Shown here in pieces: positions 1 through 7,307 of a stretch of 27,935 bases of DNA. The DNA comes from AC-32 sp035473395 (lineage in GTDB: Bacteria > Actinomycetota > Thermoleophilia > Gaiellales > Gaiellaceae), in assembly GCA_035473395.1 (NCBI GenBank), contig DATIOF010000152.1, forward strand, positions 1 to 27,935, written 5' to 3'. Under the pieces are notes generated by a model. That model ran no database searches and was not told the origin of the DNA. It saw only the letters and a program-made list of their open reading frames with translations. A program made the position numbers and the translations under genes. Position 1 is the first letter of the stretch, and each line of letters begins with the position of its first letter.

Positions 1-969
1 GCCGAGCAGCTTCGTCGAGTTCGACGCTACCGACGCGAACGCTTCGTTGATCTCGACGCGCTCGACGTCGCCGATCGTCTTCCCGGCGCGCTCGAGCGCC
101 ATCGCACCGGCCCTTGCGGGCGTCCGTGCGAGGTAGGCGAAATCGTCCGCGACGTACCCCTGGGCAAGAATGGTCGCGAGCGGCTCGAGCCCGCGCTTCG
201 CGGCCCACTCCTCCGAGCAGACCACCACGCAGCTCGCGCCGTCGTTGACGCCCGGAGCGTTTCCGGCGGTCGTCGTTCCCTCCGGGTCGAAAACCGGCCT
301 GAGCGCAGCAAGCTTCTCGACGGTGGTGTCGCGCCGGATGGACGCGTCAGCCGTCACGTCGCCCACGGCCACGATCTCGTCGTCGAACCGCCCGGCGTCC
401 TGCGCGGCGGCGGCGCGCTCGTGCGAACGTGCTGCCCACGCGTCCTGCTCTTCACGCGAGATGCCGAGCTCGCGAGCGACCTTCGAGTTCTGCTGCACCA
501 TGTGCAGCTGGTCGAAGGTCGACGTCAGGCCGTCGAAGACCATCGAGTCGATCAGCTCACCGTTCCCCAGCCGGTAACCGAAACGCGCCTTCGTCAGCAG
601 GTACGGCGTATTCGACATCGACTCCATTCCACCAGTGACGACGACCTCGACGTCACCCGTTCGGATCATCGAGTCGGCGATCTCGATCGCCCGGATCGAC
701 GACGCGCAGACCTTGTTGATCGTGTCCGCGGGAGTCTCTTTCGGCAGGCCGGCGCCGACGGCAGCCTGGCGCGCGGGCGCCTGCCCCGCCCCGGCCTGCA
801 GCACCTGGCCCATGATCACGTACTGCGGTTCCTGCGGCTCGAGGCCGGTTCGCTCCAGCGCGCCGCGGATCGCGATCGCGCCGAGCTCCGTCGCCTCGTG
901 ACTCGCGAGCGAGCCGCCGAGCTTGCCGAACGGCGTGCGCACGGCCGAGACGATCACGGAACGGGACAT
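1..969 (-). CDS. Acetyl-CoA acetyltransferase (thiolase), 3' end outside the window
   Basis: Thiolase-family enzyme catalysing condensation of two acyl-CoA units or thiolytic cleavage of 3-ketoacyl-CoA. The 323 codons visible open with MSRSVIVSAVRTPFGKLGGS, the usual thiolase N-terminus. The nucleophilic cysteine is Cys88 in NKVCASS, GMESMSNTPY follows, and NEAFA lies at 308-312 just before the window edge. The C-terminal GHP.GASG histidine and CxGGG cysteine must lie beyond base 1, so their presence cannot be checked. The ATG lies 9 bases after the stop of the upstream M42 peptidase gene, with a weak AGGG ahead of it, so the two are probably co-transcribed. Family assignment is firm. Biosynthetic versus degradative role cannot be decided from this fragment. 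Confidence 0.93.
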   Translation of the reverse strand, partial: MSRSVIVSAVRTPFGKLGGSLASHEATELGAIAIRGALERTGLEPQEPQYVIMGQVLQAGAGQAPARQAAVGAGLPKETPADTINKVCASSIRAIEIADSMIRTGDVEVVVTGGMESMSNTPYLLTKARFGYRLGNGELIDSMVFDGLTSTFDQLHMVQQNSKVARELGISREEQDAWAARSHERAAAAQDAGRFDDEIVAVGDVTADASIRRDTTVEKLAALRPVFDPEGTTTAGNAPGVNDGASCVVVCSEEWAAKRGLEPLATILAQGYVADDFAYLARTPARAGAMALERAGKTIGDVERVEINEAFASVASNSTKLLG

Positions 970-978
970 CCGAAAACC

Positions 979-2034
979 CTAGCGAGTGAAGTCGAGGCCG
1001 GGCTCGAGCCGCTGCGCGAAGGCCGCGACCAGCTTCACGGTGGCCTCGACGTCTTCCAGCGAGACGACCTCGCCAGGCGTGTGGATGTACCGCGTGGCGA
1101 GCGAGATCAGGCCGGTCGCGACGCCGGCACGACTTGCGTAGGCGGCGTCCATGTCGGTGTGTGTGTCGCCGGCCGACACGTTGACCGTATAGCCGATCCC
1201 TTCCGCGTCGGCCGTCTCGACGAGCAGCTCGAAGACCTTCGGGTTGATCGTCGAGCCGCGGTTGACGATCGGGCCGCCGCCGAGCTTGGCCTCACCGTCG
1301 AGCTTGGGGTCGCCATCGGGAATGTCCGTCGCCCCGGTCACGTCCACGGCGAGCGCGACCTTGGGCTCGAGCGCGAAGACGCTCGTGCGGGCCCCGCCGA
1401 AGTCGCCGACCTCCTCCTGCACCGCCGCCACCGCGAACACGTCGCCTGGCGCGCCACCCGCCTCGGCGACTCGCTTCGCTGCCTCGAGCGCGACGTACGC
1501 GCCGAGCCGGTTGTCGAGCGAGCGCGAGGCGATCCGGCCGGCTGCAAGCTCGACCGGCTCGCCGGCGATGACCGCGACGTCGCCGATCTGCAGGAGGCCG
1601 AGCGCCTCCTTGCGGCTGCCCGCGCCGACATCGATGTGCAGGTCGCCGTGCTCGAGCTCGAGCTTCTCCGTCGAGCGGCGCGGCTTCATCCACTTGCGTC
1701 CGATGACGCCCGGCACACGGCCGCTGCGCGTCACAATCTCGACGCGCTGGCCGAGGAGCACCTCGGGACGAATCCCGCCCACCTGGAGCACCGAGATGAA
1801 GCCGTCGTCGTCGACGTGCGTGGCCATCAGCCCGATCTCGTCGATGTGGCCGAGCACCGCGAGGGACGGCCCGTCCGCCGTGCCCGGCACCCGCGCGACC
1901 GACGATCCGAGGGCGTCGCCCGAGACCTCCGCGAACGCGGACGCGGCCTCGCGCCAGATCGCGGCCGGAGCAGTCTCGTAGCCCGAAGGGCCGGGTGCGG
2001 TCAGCAGCTTGCGCAGGAGCTCGGGAACTGCCAT
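979..2034 (-). CDS. M42 family metallopeptidase (glutamyl/deblocking aminopeptidase type)
   Basis: A 351-residue cytoplasmic di-metal aminopeptidase of the M42 (PepA/FrvX-like) family, which trims N-terminal residues from peptides and forms large oligomeric shells. Metal ligands and catalytic residues are all recognisable: H63 and D65 in GHIDEIG, D174 in SLDNRLG, E207-E208 in VQEEVG, D231 in DVTG and H318 in YIHTPGE. Length is normal. I chose the ATG of MAVPELL rather than an in-frame start 34 codons upstream, because that extension has no family resemblance and would run across the trp promoter region. A TAGGCT box lies 8 bases before the ATG, suggesting a leaderless transcript. The gene is divergent from the trp operon and followed after 9 bases by the thiolase gene. 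Substrate unknown. Confidence 0.92.
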   Translation of the reverse strand: MAVPELLRKLLTAPGPSGYETAPAAIWREAASAFAEVSGDALGSSVARVPGTADGPSLAVLGHIDEIGLMATHVDDDGFISVLQVGGIRPEVLLGQRVEIVTRSGRVPGVIGRKWMKPRRSTEKLELEHGDLHIDVGAGSRKEALGLLQIGDVAVIAGEPVELAAGRIASRSLDNRLGAYVALEAAKRVAEAGGAPGDVFAVAAVQEEVGDFGGARTSVFALEPKVALAVDVTGATDIPDGDPKLDGEAKLGGGPIVNRGSTINPKVFELLVETADAEGIGYTVNVSAGDTHTDMDAAYASRAGVATGLISLATRYIHTPGEVVSLEDVEATVKLVAAFAQRLEPGLDFTR

Positions 2035-2042
2035 GGCCGTGG

Positions 2043-2048
2043 AGCCTA
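2043..2048 (-). promoter_or_regulatory. -10 box of the M42 peptidase gene, probably leaderless
   Basis: On the minus strand TAGGCT (TANNNT type) lies 8 bases before the ATG at 2034, the spacing expected when transcription starts at or next to the start codon. No convincing -35 hexamer is visible. It lies back to back with the trp promoter: the two start codons are only 60 bases apart. Confidence 0.45.
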
Positions 2049-2057
2049 ACCTCACCC

Positions 2058-2087
2058 TTGACGTGCCGTGTCCGCGGCCCCTACCCT
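2058..2087 (+). promoter_or_regulatory. trp operon promoter
   Basis: TTGACG at 2058-2063 and TACCCT at 2082-2087 are separated by 18 bases, a good sigma-70/SigA-type promoter. Seven bases separate the -10 box from the leader-peptide ATG at 2095, so the predicted transcript begins at or within a base or so of that ATG and has no room for a ribosome binding site. Confidence 0.6.
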
Positions 2088-2094
2088 GGGAGCG

Positions 2095-2160
2095 ATGACT
2101 CTCGCACCGCGCACCTGGGGCTGGGCCTGGCCGCACGAGCGGAGCGGGAGCGACGCCTGA
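2095..2160 (+). CDS. trpL: trp operon leader peptide
   Basis: A 21-codon reading frame between the trp promoter and trpE reads MTLAPRTWGWAWPHERSGSDA and stops with TGA. Codons 8, 10 and 12 are TGG, three Trp codons in five positions, which is the hallmark of a translated attenuation leader: ribosome stalling here would report low charged tRNA-Trp. The start probably coincides with the transcription start. The GGGAG at 2088-2092 is too close to act as a normal Shine-Dalgarno. A terminator hairpin lies 33 bases beyond the stop codon. Position, size and codon content are very hard to explain otherwise. Confidence 0.87.
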   Translation: MTLAPRTWGWAWPHERSGSDA

Positions 2161-2192
2161 TCTGACCCTAGGCCCTCAACCCGTTCCGCTCG
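2136..2192 (+). promoter_or_regulatory. trp leader RNA: alternative stem upstream of the attenuator
   Basis: Bases 2136-2148 (CGAGCGGAGCGGG) pair with 2180-2192 (CCCGTTCCGCTCG) over 13 bp with one G-U. The 5' arm lies within the leader-peptide codons after the Trp codons, so a ribosome finishing the peptide would melt it and one stalled at the Trp codons would not. Two competing pairings are visible: the Trp-codon segment 2123-2130 with 2168-2175 (8 bp), and 2164-2169 with 2209-2214 (6 bp), which invades the 3' arm of the terminator. The last is the only one that directly excludes the terminator. Which pairing is the physiological antiterminator is not settled. Confidence 0.6.
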
Positions 2193-2193
2193 C

Positions 2194-2219
2194 AGACCTT
2201 CCAGACGGAGGGTCTTTTT
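2194..2219 (+). terminator. trp attenuator (intrinsic terminator)
   Basis: AGACCTTCC (2194-2202) pairs with GGAGGGTCT (2207-2215) over 9 bp with one G-U around a four-base loop, followed by a run of five T and then GTTTG. This is a textbook intrinsic terminator placed between the Trp-rich leader peptide and trpE. Its 3' arm contains GGAGGG, the only Shine-Dalgarno-like sequence for trpE, so the folded hairpin would also hide the trpE ribosome binding site. Confidence 0.85.
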
Positions 2220-2226
2220 GTTTGCC

Positions 2227-3462
2227 ATGAACGCACTCACCGTCATCTCAACCGACCTGCTGACCCCTCTCGGGGCCTACCTTCGGCTGCGCCAGGGTGG
2301 CCGCGCGAGCTTCCTGCTCGAGTCGGTCGAGAAGGGCCGGCTCGGCCGCCACTCGTTCGTCGGCTGCGGCTCGCGGCTCGTCTCGTTCGAGGACGCGGAG
2401 ACCTGCGGCCAGCCGGTCGTCGGCTACCTCGGCTACGAGCACGCGGCGCGCCTCGAGCCGACCGTGCCGGTGCCGGACGAGGGCCGCGACCTGCCCGAGA
2501 GCCGCTTCGTCGTCGCCGACATGCTCGTCCGCTTCGACCACGGGCTCGGGATGGCCGAGGTGCTCTGCGGCGAGCCGGGCGCCGTCGCCGAGCTGCTCCA
2601 GGGACCCCAGCCATCGGCCGAGCCGGGCTCGCGCACGCGGTCGGGCTCGACCCGACGGCTCCCGTCGCGCCACCAGTACGAGCGCGCGGTCGTGAAGGCG
2701 AAGGAGCACATCCGAGCGGGCGACGCCTTCCAGGTGGTGCTCTCGCAGCGGGCCGAGCGGCCGACCTCGGCGAGCGCCCTCGAGCTCTACCGCTCGCTGC
2801 GCCGGGTCAACCCGTCGCCGTATCTGTTCCTGCTCGAGCTCGACGGCTTGGCGCTGGTCGGCTCCTCGCCCGAGACGCTGGTCAAGGCCGAGGGGCGCCA
2901 CGCGTCGCTGAACCCGATCGCCGGCACGACCCGGCCCGGCGACGGCGACGCCGAGCGGCTGCTCTCGTCCGAGAAGGACCGCGCCGAGCACGTGATGCTC
3001 GTCGACCTCGGCCGCAATGACCTCTCCCGCGCCTGCCGGCCGGGAACGGTGCGCGTGGCGCGCTTCCTCGAGCCGGAGCGCTTCTCGCACGTCACGCACC
3101 TCGTGTCGGAGGTCGTCGGCGAGCTCAAGCCGGACGTCTCGCACTTCGATCTGCTGCGCGCGTGCTTCCCGGCCGGGACGGTCTCGGGCGCGCCGAAGGT
3201 GCGGGCGATGCAGCTGATCGCCGAGCTCGAGGCCTACCGGCGCGGGCCGTACGCGGGCGCGGTGCTCTACGCGCTTCCCGGCGAGGCGCTCGACGCGTGC
3301 ATCGCGATTCGCACGGTCGTGCTGCACGACGGGCTCGCCTTGTTGCAGGCGGGTGCCGGGATCGTCGCCGACTCCGACCCGGCGGCCGAGCACGACGAGT
3401 GCCTACGAAAGCTCGCCGCGCTCGAGGTCGCGATCGAGCTGGCGGAGGCGCGGTCGGCATGA
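2227..3462 (+). CDS. trpE: Anthranilate synthase component I
   Basis: Converts chorismate to anthranilate with ammonia supplied by TrpG, the first committed step to tryptophan. Of 411 residues, the chorismate-binding half is complete: PIAGT (230-234), DLGRND (260-265), FPAGTVSGAPK (314-324) and QAGAGIV (374-380). The N-terminal LLES (30-33) matches the segment that forms the tryptophan feedback site in TrpE, so allosteric inhibition is likely retained. The protein is about 80-100 residues shorter than typical TrpE. The loss falls between FVG (44-46) and VVGYLGYE (64-71). ATG 2227 lies 14 bases after GGAGGG and TTG 2218 lies 5 bases after it, so the shorter spacing would favour a three-residue-longer protein. 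The stop overlaps the trpG ATG (ATGA). Confidence 0.95.
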   Translation: MNALTVISTDLLTPLGAYLRLRQGGRASFLLESVEKGRLGRHSFVGCGSRLVSFEDAETCGQPVVGYLGYEHAARLEPTVPVPDEGRDLPESRFVVADMLVRFDHGLGMAEVLCGEPGAVAELLQGPQPSAEPGSRTRSGSTRRLPSRHQYERAVVKAKEHIRAGDAFQVVLSQRAERPTSASALELYRSLRRVNPSPYLFLLELDGLALVGSSPETLVKAEGRHASLNPIAGTTRPGDGDAERLLSSEKDRAEHVMLVDLGRNDLSRACRPGTVRVARFLEPERFSHVTHLVSEVVGELKPDVSHFDLLRACFPAGTVSGAPKVRAMQLIAELEAYRRGPYAGAVLYALPGEALDACIAIRTVVLHDGLALLQAGAGIVADSDPAAEHDECLRKLAALEVAIELAEARSA

Positions 3463-4022
3463 TCCTCCTGATCGACAACTACGACTCCTTCACCTACAAC
3501 CTCGCGCACCTGTTCGGGGAGCTCGGCGCGGAGGTCGTCGTGCGCCGCAACGATGCGATCGACGCCGACGAGGCCGAGCGGCTGGCGCCGACGCACCTCG
3601 TCGTCTCCCCCGGTCCGGGCCGGCCGGCCGGTGCCGGCGCGTCGGTGGAGCTCGTCCAGCGGCTCGGGTCGAGCGTGCCGACGCTGGGCGTCTGCCTCGG
3701 CCACCAGGTCGTCGTCGAGGCCTTCGGCGGCGAGGTCGGGCAGGCGAAGCGGCTCGTCCACGGCAAGCCAAGCGAGATCGAGCACGACGGGCGCGGGCTC
3801 TTCCAGGGCCTGCCCGAGCGATTCGAGGCCGGCCGCTACCACTCGCTCGCGGCGACCACGGTCCCGGACTGCCTCGAGGTCTCGGCCACCTGCGCCGAGG
3901 GCGAGGTGATGGCCGTCCGCCACCGCGAGCTGCCGGTCGACGGCGTCCAGTTCCATCCCGAGTCGGTGCTGACCCCGCTCGGCCCGGAGCTCGCGCGCAA
4001 CTTCCTGGAGGGCGCGCGATGA
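3459..4022 (+). CDS. trpG: Anthranilate synthase component II (glutamine amidotransferase)
   Basis: Class I glutamine amidotransferase subunit that hydrolyses glutamine and channels ammonia to TrpE. The 187 residues carry the opening LLIDNYDSFTYNL, the oxyanion-loop PGPG at 51-54, the nucleophile Cys79 in GVCLGHQ, and the catalytic pair His166 and Glu168 in FHPESV. Length is normal. It starts inside the trpE stop and its own stop overlaps the trpD ATG, implying translational coupling and balanced subunit output. A PabA role is possible in principle, since some organisms share one subunit, but the position assigns it to tryptophan synthesis. Confidence 0.96.
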   Translation: MILLIDNYDSFTYNLAHLFGELGAEVVVRRNDAIDADEAERLAPTHLVVSPGPGRPAGAGASVELVQRLGSSVPTLGVCLGHQVVVEAFGGEVGQAKRLVHGKPSEIEHDGRGLFQGLPERFEAGRYHSLAATTVPDCLEVSATCAEGEVMAVRHRELPVDGVQFHPESVLTPLGPELARNFLEGAR

Positions 4023-5047
4023 CGGTGCAGCAGGCGCTCGCACGGCTGCTCGACGGCCACGACCTCACGCGCGACGAGGCGCGGTCGGTGATGAACGAGA
4101 TCATGGTCGGCGAGGCGACCCCGGCACAGATCGGCGGCTTCCTCGTGGCGCTGCGGCTGAAGGGCGAGACGGCCGATGAGATCGCCGGCTGCGCGGAGGC
4201 GATGCGGGAGCACGTCCTGACGGTGCGGCCGAAGCGCGACGACCTCGTCGACACGGCGGGCACCGGCGGCGACGCGTCGCGCACGATCAACATCTCCACC
4301 GCTGCCGCCCTCGTCGCGGCGGCGGCAGGCGCCGGCGTGGCGAAGCACGGCAACCGCGCGGTCTCGTCGGCCTCGGGCTCGGCCGACGTGCTCGAGGCGC
4401 TCGGCTTCCGGCTCGAGCTGTCGCGCGAGGAGATCGAGCGCTCGATCGACGAGCTCGGCTTCGGCTTCCTGTTCGCGCCGACGCATCACCCGGCGATGCG
4501 GCATGCGGCGCCCGTCCGCCGCGAGCTCGCGGCCCGTACGGTGTTCAACGTGCTTGGCCCACTGACCAACCCGGCCGGCGCGCGGGCGCAGGTGGTCGGG
4601 GTCTACGCGCCGTCGCTGGTGCGCACGATCGCCGAGGTGCTTGCGCAGCTCGGCGCGCGTCGCGCCTTCGTCGTCCACGGCGCGGCCGGTATCGACGAGC
4701 TTTCGCCGGCCGGGCCGAACCTCGTCTGCGAGGTGGTGGACGGCGGGGTGCGCGAGCGGGAGATCGACCCGCTCGAGCTCGGCATCGAGCGCTGCGACCC
4801 CTCCGAGCTGCGCGGCGGCTCGCCGGGTGACAACGCCGAGGCGATCCGCGCGGTGTTCCGCGGCGAGAACGGCGGGAAGCGGTCGGCGATCCTGCTCAAC
4901 GCCGCCGGCGCGATCGCCGCAGCCGGGCACGCCGACGACCTGCGCGAGGGGCTCGAAGTCGCGCGCACGGCGGTCGACTCGGGGGCGGCGCTGGCACGAC
5001 TCGACGAACTGATCGCGTTCTCACAGGCGGCCGAGGCAAGCACCTGA
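4019..5047 (+). CDS. trpD: Anthranilate phosphoribosyltransferase
   Basis: Transfers phosphoribose from PRPP to anthranilate. The 342-residue protein has the all-helical N-terminal segment, the PRPP pyrophosphate loop GTGGD at 81-85, NIST at 91-94 and KHGNRAVSSASGSAD at 109-123. Length matches the family. Overlaps trpG by ATGA and ends in TGATG shared with the next gene. Nothing unusual seen. Confidence 0.96.
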   Translation: MTVQQALARLLDGHDLTRDEARSVMNEIMVGEATPAQIGGFLVALRLKGETADEIAGCAEAMREHVLTVRPKRDDLVDTAGTGGDASRTINISTAAALVAAAAGAGVAKHGNRAVSSASGSADVLEALGFRLELSREEIERSIDELGFGFLFAPTHHPAMRHAAPVRRELAARTVFNVLGPLTNPAGARAQVVGVYAPSLVRTIAEVLAQLGARRAFVVHGAAGIDELSPAGPNLVCEVVDGGVREREIDPLELGIERCDPSELRGGSPGDNAEAIRAVFRGENGGKRSAILLNAAGAIAAAGHADDLREGLEVARTAVDSGAALARLDELIAFSQAAEAST

Positions 5048-6204
5048 TGGGCCGCTTCCGCGAGGCGCTCGCCCAGGACGGCCTGACCGCGATCGCGGAG
5101 GTCAAGCGCCGCTCGCCGTCGGCGGGGGAGCTGCGGCCCGACGCCGATCCGGCCGTGCTGGCCGCCGCGTTCGAGCGGGCCGGCGCCGCGTCAGTCTCGA
5201 TCCTCGTCGACGAGCGCTTCGGCGGCACGCCCGCCGACCTGGCCGCCGCGCGGTCGGCGAGCGACGTGCCGTTGCTGGCGAAGGGGTTCTTCTCCGAGCG
5301 TGCCGAGCTCGAGCTGCTGCGAAGCCTCGGCGCCGACGCCGTGCTGCTGCTCCTGCGCGACCTCGACGACTCCCAGGCCCATGCGCTGATGACGGCGGCA
5401 CGAGAGCTCGGGCTCGACACGCTGGTCGAGGCCCACGATGCCGAGGAGCTGGCGCGCGCCGTCGAGCTCGGGGCCGACCCGATCGGGATCAACGCGCGCG
5501 ACCTGGCGACGTTCGCGATCGACCGCGACGCCCAGCTGCGACTCGTCGAGTCCGCCCCGCGCGACCGGGTCGTTGTCGCCGAGAGCGCGATCGCGGCACG
5601 CGCCCACGGAGCCGAGGCCGAGCTCGCCGGTGCGGACGCAGTGCTCGTCGGCTCGACGCTGATGCGTGCAGCGGATCCGGCGGCGAAGCTGGCGGAGCTG
5701 CTCATGCGCCCGCTCGTCAAGGTGTGCGGCCTGACGCGCGAAGAGGACGTGGCCGCCGCGGCGGAGGCGGGAGCCGATCTCGCGGGCTTCGTGCTCGCGC
5801 GGGAGACCCCCCGGCGCGCACCGAGGGTGCTCCCCGTTCCCGACACGATGCTGAGCGTGGCGATACACGTGGGCGAGATCACCGACGACGGCGCCGACCT
5901 CGTGCAGCTCTACGCGCGCGAGAACGGTCACCGCTCACGAGACGGCGTCCTGCTCCGGCACGGCCGCGAGGTGGCTCGCGTCGTCGACCGCACGTGGCAG
6001 GAGGCCGACCCTAACCACCTCGACCGAGCGAGCGCCGCCGAAGGCCGGATCGTGCTCGCCGGCGGGCTCTCGCCCGAGAACGTCCGCGAGGCGATCGAGC
6101 GGGTGCGCCCGTGGGCGGTCGACGCGAGCTCCAGCCTCGAGCTCGAGCCGGGCGTCAAGGATCACGACCGCATCCGCGCGTACGTCGAGGCGGCGCGATG
6201 CTGA
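5047..6204 (+). CDS. trpC: TrpC-TrpF fusion: indole-3-glycerol phosphate synthase / phosphoribosylanthranilate isomerase-like
   Basis: Residues 1 to about 218 are indole-3-glycerol-phosphate synthase with its catalytic set intact: E18 and K20 in AEVKRRSPS, K79 in LLAKGFF, E128 in LVEAH, N149 in GINARDL, E179-S180 in VAESAI. The usual roughly 40-residue N-terminal helix segment is missing. Residues from about 222 are TrpF-like: VKVCGLTREED with the candidate catalytic Cys227, GADLAGFVL, LAGGLSPENV (337-346) and GVKD (369-372). The TrpF half is only about 165 residues against roughly 200, and the conserved GGTG loop expected before LAGGL is absent: HLDRASAAEGRIV runs straight into it. In E. coli the order is also TrpC then TrpF. 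TrpC activity is confident. TrpF activity is plausible but uncertain. The last 7 bases overlap trpB. Confidence 0.9.
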   Translation: MGRFREALAQDGLTAIAEVKRRSPSAGELRPDADPAVLAAAFERAGAASVSILVDERFGGTPADLAAARSASDVPLLAKGFFSERAELELLRSLGADAVLLLLRDLDDSQAHALMTAARELGLDTLVEAHDAEELARAVELGADPIGINARDLATFAIDRDAQLRLVESAPRDRVVVAESAIAARAHGAEAELAGADAVLVGSTLMRAADPAAKLAELLMRPLVKVCGLTREEDVAAAAEAGADLAGFVLARETPRRAPRVLPVPDTMLSVAIHVGEITDDGADLVQLYARENGHRSRDGVLLRHGREVARVVDRTWQEADPNHLDRASAAEGRIVLAGGLSPENVREAIERVRPWAVDASSSLELEPGVKDHDRIRAYVEAARC

Positions 6205-7307
6205 CCTACGGCGAGTATGGCGGCCGCTTCGTCCCGGAGACGCTGATCCCGGCACTCGACGAGCTCGAGGCCGGCTGGCAAGCGGCGCGCGAGGACCCGG
6301 CGTTCAAGGCCGAGCTGGACGAGCTCGGCCGCAGCTACGCCGGCCGGCCGACACCGCTGACCCTGGCCGAGCGCTTCGCGCCCGGCAAGCGGCTCTACCT
6401 GAAGCGCGAGGATCTGCTCCACACCGGCGCGCACAAGCTGAACAACGCGCTCGGCCAGGCCCTGCTCGCGCTGCGCCTCGGCAAGCGACGGATCGTCGCC
6501 GAGACGGGTGCCGGCCAGCACGGCGTCGCGACGGCGACGGTCTGCGCGCGCTTCGGGCTCGACTGCGTGGTCTACATGGGCAGCGAAGACATGCGGCGCC
6601 AAGCGCCGAACCTCGAGCGGATGGCGCTGCTCGGCGCCGAGGTGCGGCCGGTCGAGTTCGGCACGCGCACGCTGAAGGAGGCGACGAGCGAGGCGATTCG
6701 CGACTGGATCGCGAACGTCGAGGACACGCACTACCTGATCGGTTCCTGCGTCGGCCCGGCGCCGTACCCGGAAATCGTGCGCGAGCTGCAGTCGGTGATC
6801 GGACGCGAAGCGCGGGAGCAGCTGCTCGAGGCCGAGGGCCGGCTGCCCGAGGTGGCGCTCGCCTGCGTGGGGGGCGGCTCGAACGCGATCGGTCTCTTCG
6901 CGGGGTTCCTGGACGACAGCGAGGTGCGGCTGGTCGGCGTCGAGGCCGGAGGCGCGGCGAGCCTCGTCTCCGGCCGCCCGGCGGTGCTGCACGGCTCGCG
7001 CTCGTCCGTGCTGGCGGACGAGGACGGCCAGGTGCTCGACGCCGAGTCGATCTCCGCCGGGCTCGACTACCCGGGCGTCGGGCCCGAGCATGCGTTCCTG
7101 CGCGATAGCGGCCGCGCCGAGTACGTCGGCACGAGCGACGAGGAGGCCCTGGCCGCCTTCCGCCGGCTCGCCCAGACGGAGGGGATCCTGCCGGCGCTCG
7201 AGCCGGCCCACGCGCTGGCGCGGGTCGATGAGCTCGAGGAGAACCTCGTGTTGGTCTGCCTCTCCGGCCGCGGCGACAAGGACCTGGCCGAGGTCACGGC
7301 CCGGTGA
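6198..7307 (+). CDS. trpB: Tryptophan synthase beta subunit
   Basis: PLP enzyme that condenses serine with indole delivered from TrpA. The 369 residues carry YGGRFVPETLIPAL near the N-terminus, the PLP lysine K80 in HTGAHKLNN, E102 followed by TGAGQHG, the phosphate-cradle GGGSNA at 225-230 and SAGLDYPGVGPEH. These features place it in the TrpA-partnered TrpB1 class rather than the stand-alone TrpB2 class. Slightly shorter than the usual 390-400 residues. The GTG of the methyltransferase gene overlaps its stop (GTGA), so TrpB and TrpA are not adjacent here. Confidence 0.96.
   Translation: MLTYGEYGGRFVPETLIPALDELEAGWQAAREDPAFKAELDELGRSYAGRPTPLTLAERFAPGKRLYLKREDLLHTGAHKLNNALGQALLALRLGKRRIVAETGAGQHGVATATVCARFGLDCVVYMGSEDMRRQAPNLERMALLGAEVRPVEFGTRTLKEATSEAIRDWIANVEDTHYLIGSCVGPAPYPEIVRELQSVIGREAREQLLEAEGRLPEVALACVGGGSNAIGLFAGFLDDSEVRLVGVEAGGAASLVSGRPAVLHGSRSSVLADEDGQVLDAESISAGLDYPGVGPEHAFLRDSGRAEYVGTSDEEALAAFRRLAQTEGILPALEPAHALARVDELEENLVLVCLSGRGDKDLAEVTAR

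Noticed and set aside
421..2049. A 542-codon open frame on the + strand across the thiolase and M42 genes
   Set aside because: Its product is Arg/Asp/His-rich with no recognisable domain and is antisense to two well-supported genes. Long antisense frames are expected in GC-rich DNA.
2095..2220. T-box or tryptophan riboswitch upstream of trpE
   Set aside because: No T-box sequence or specifier-loop arrangement is seen; the translated Trp-rich leader peptide explains the region.
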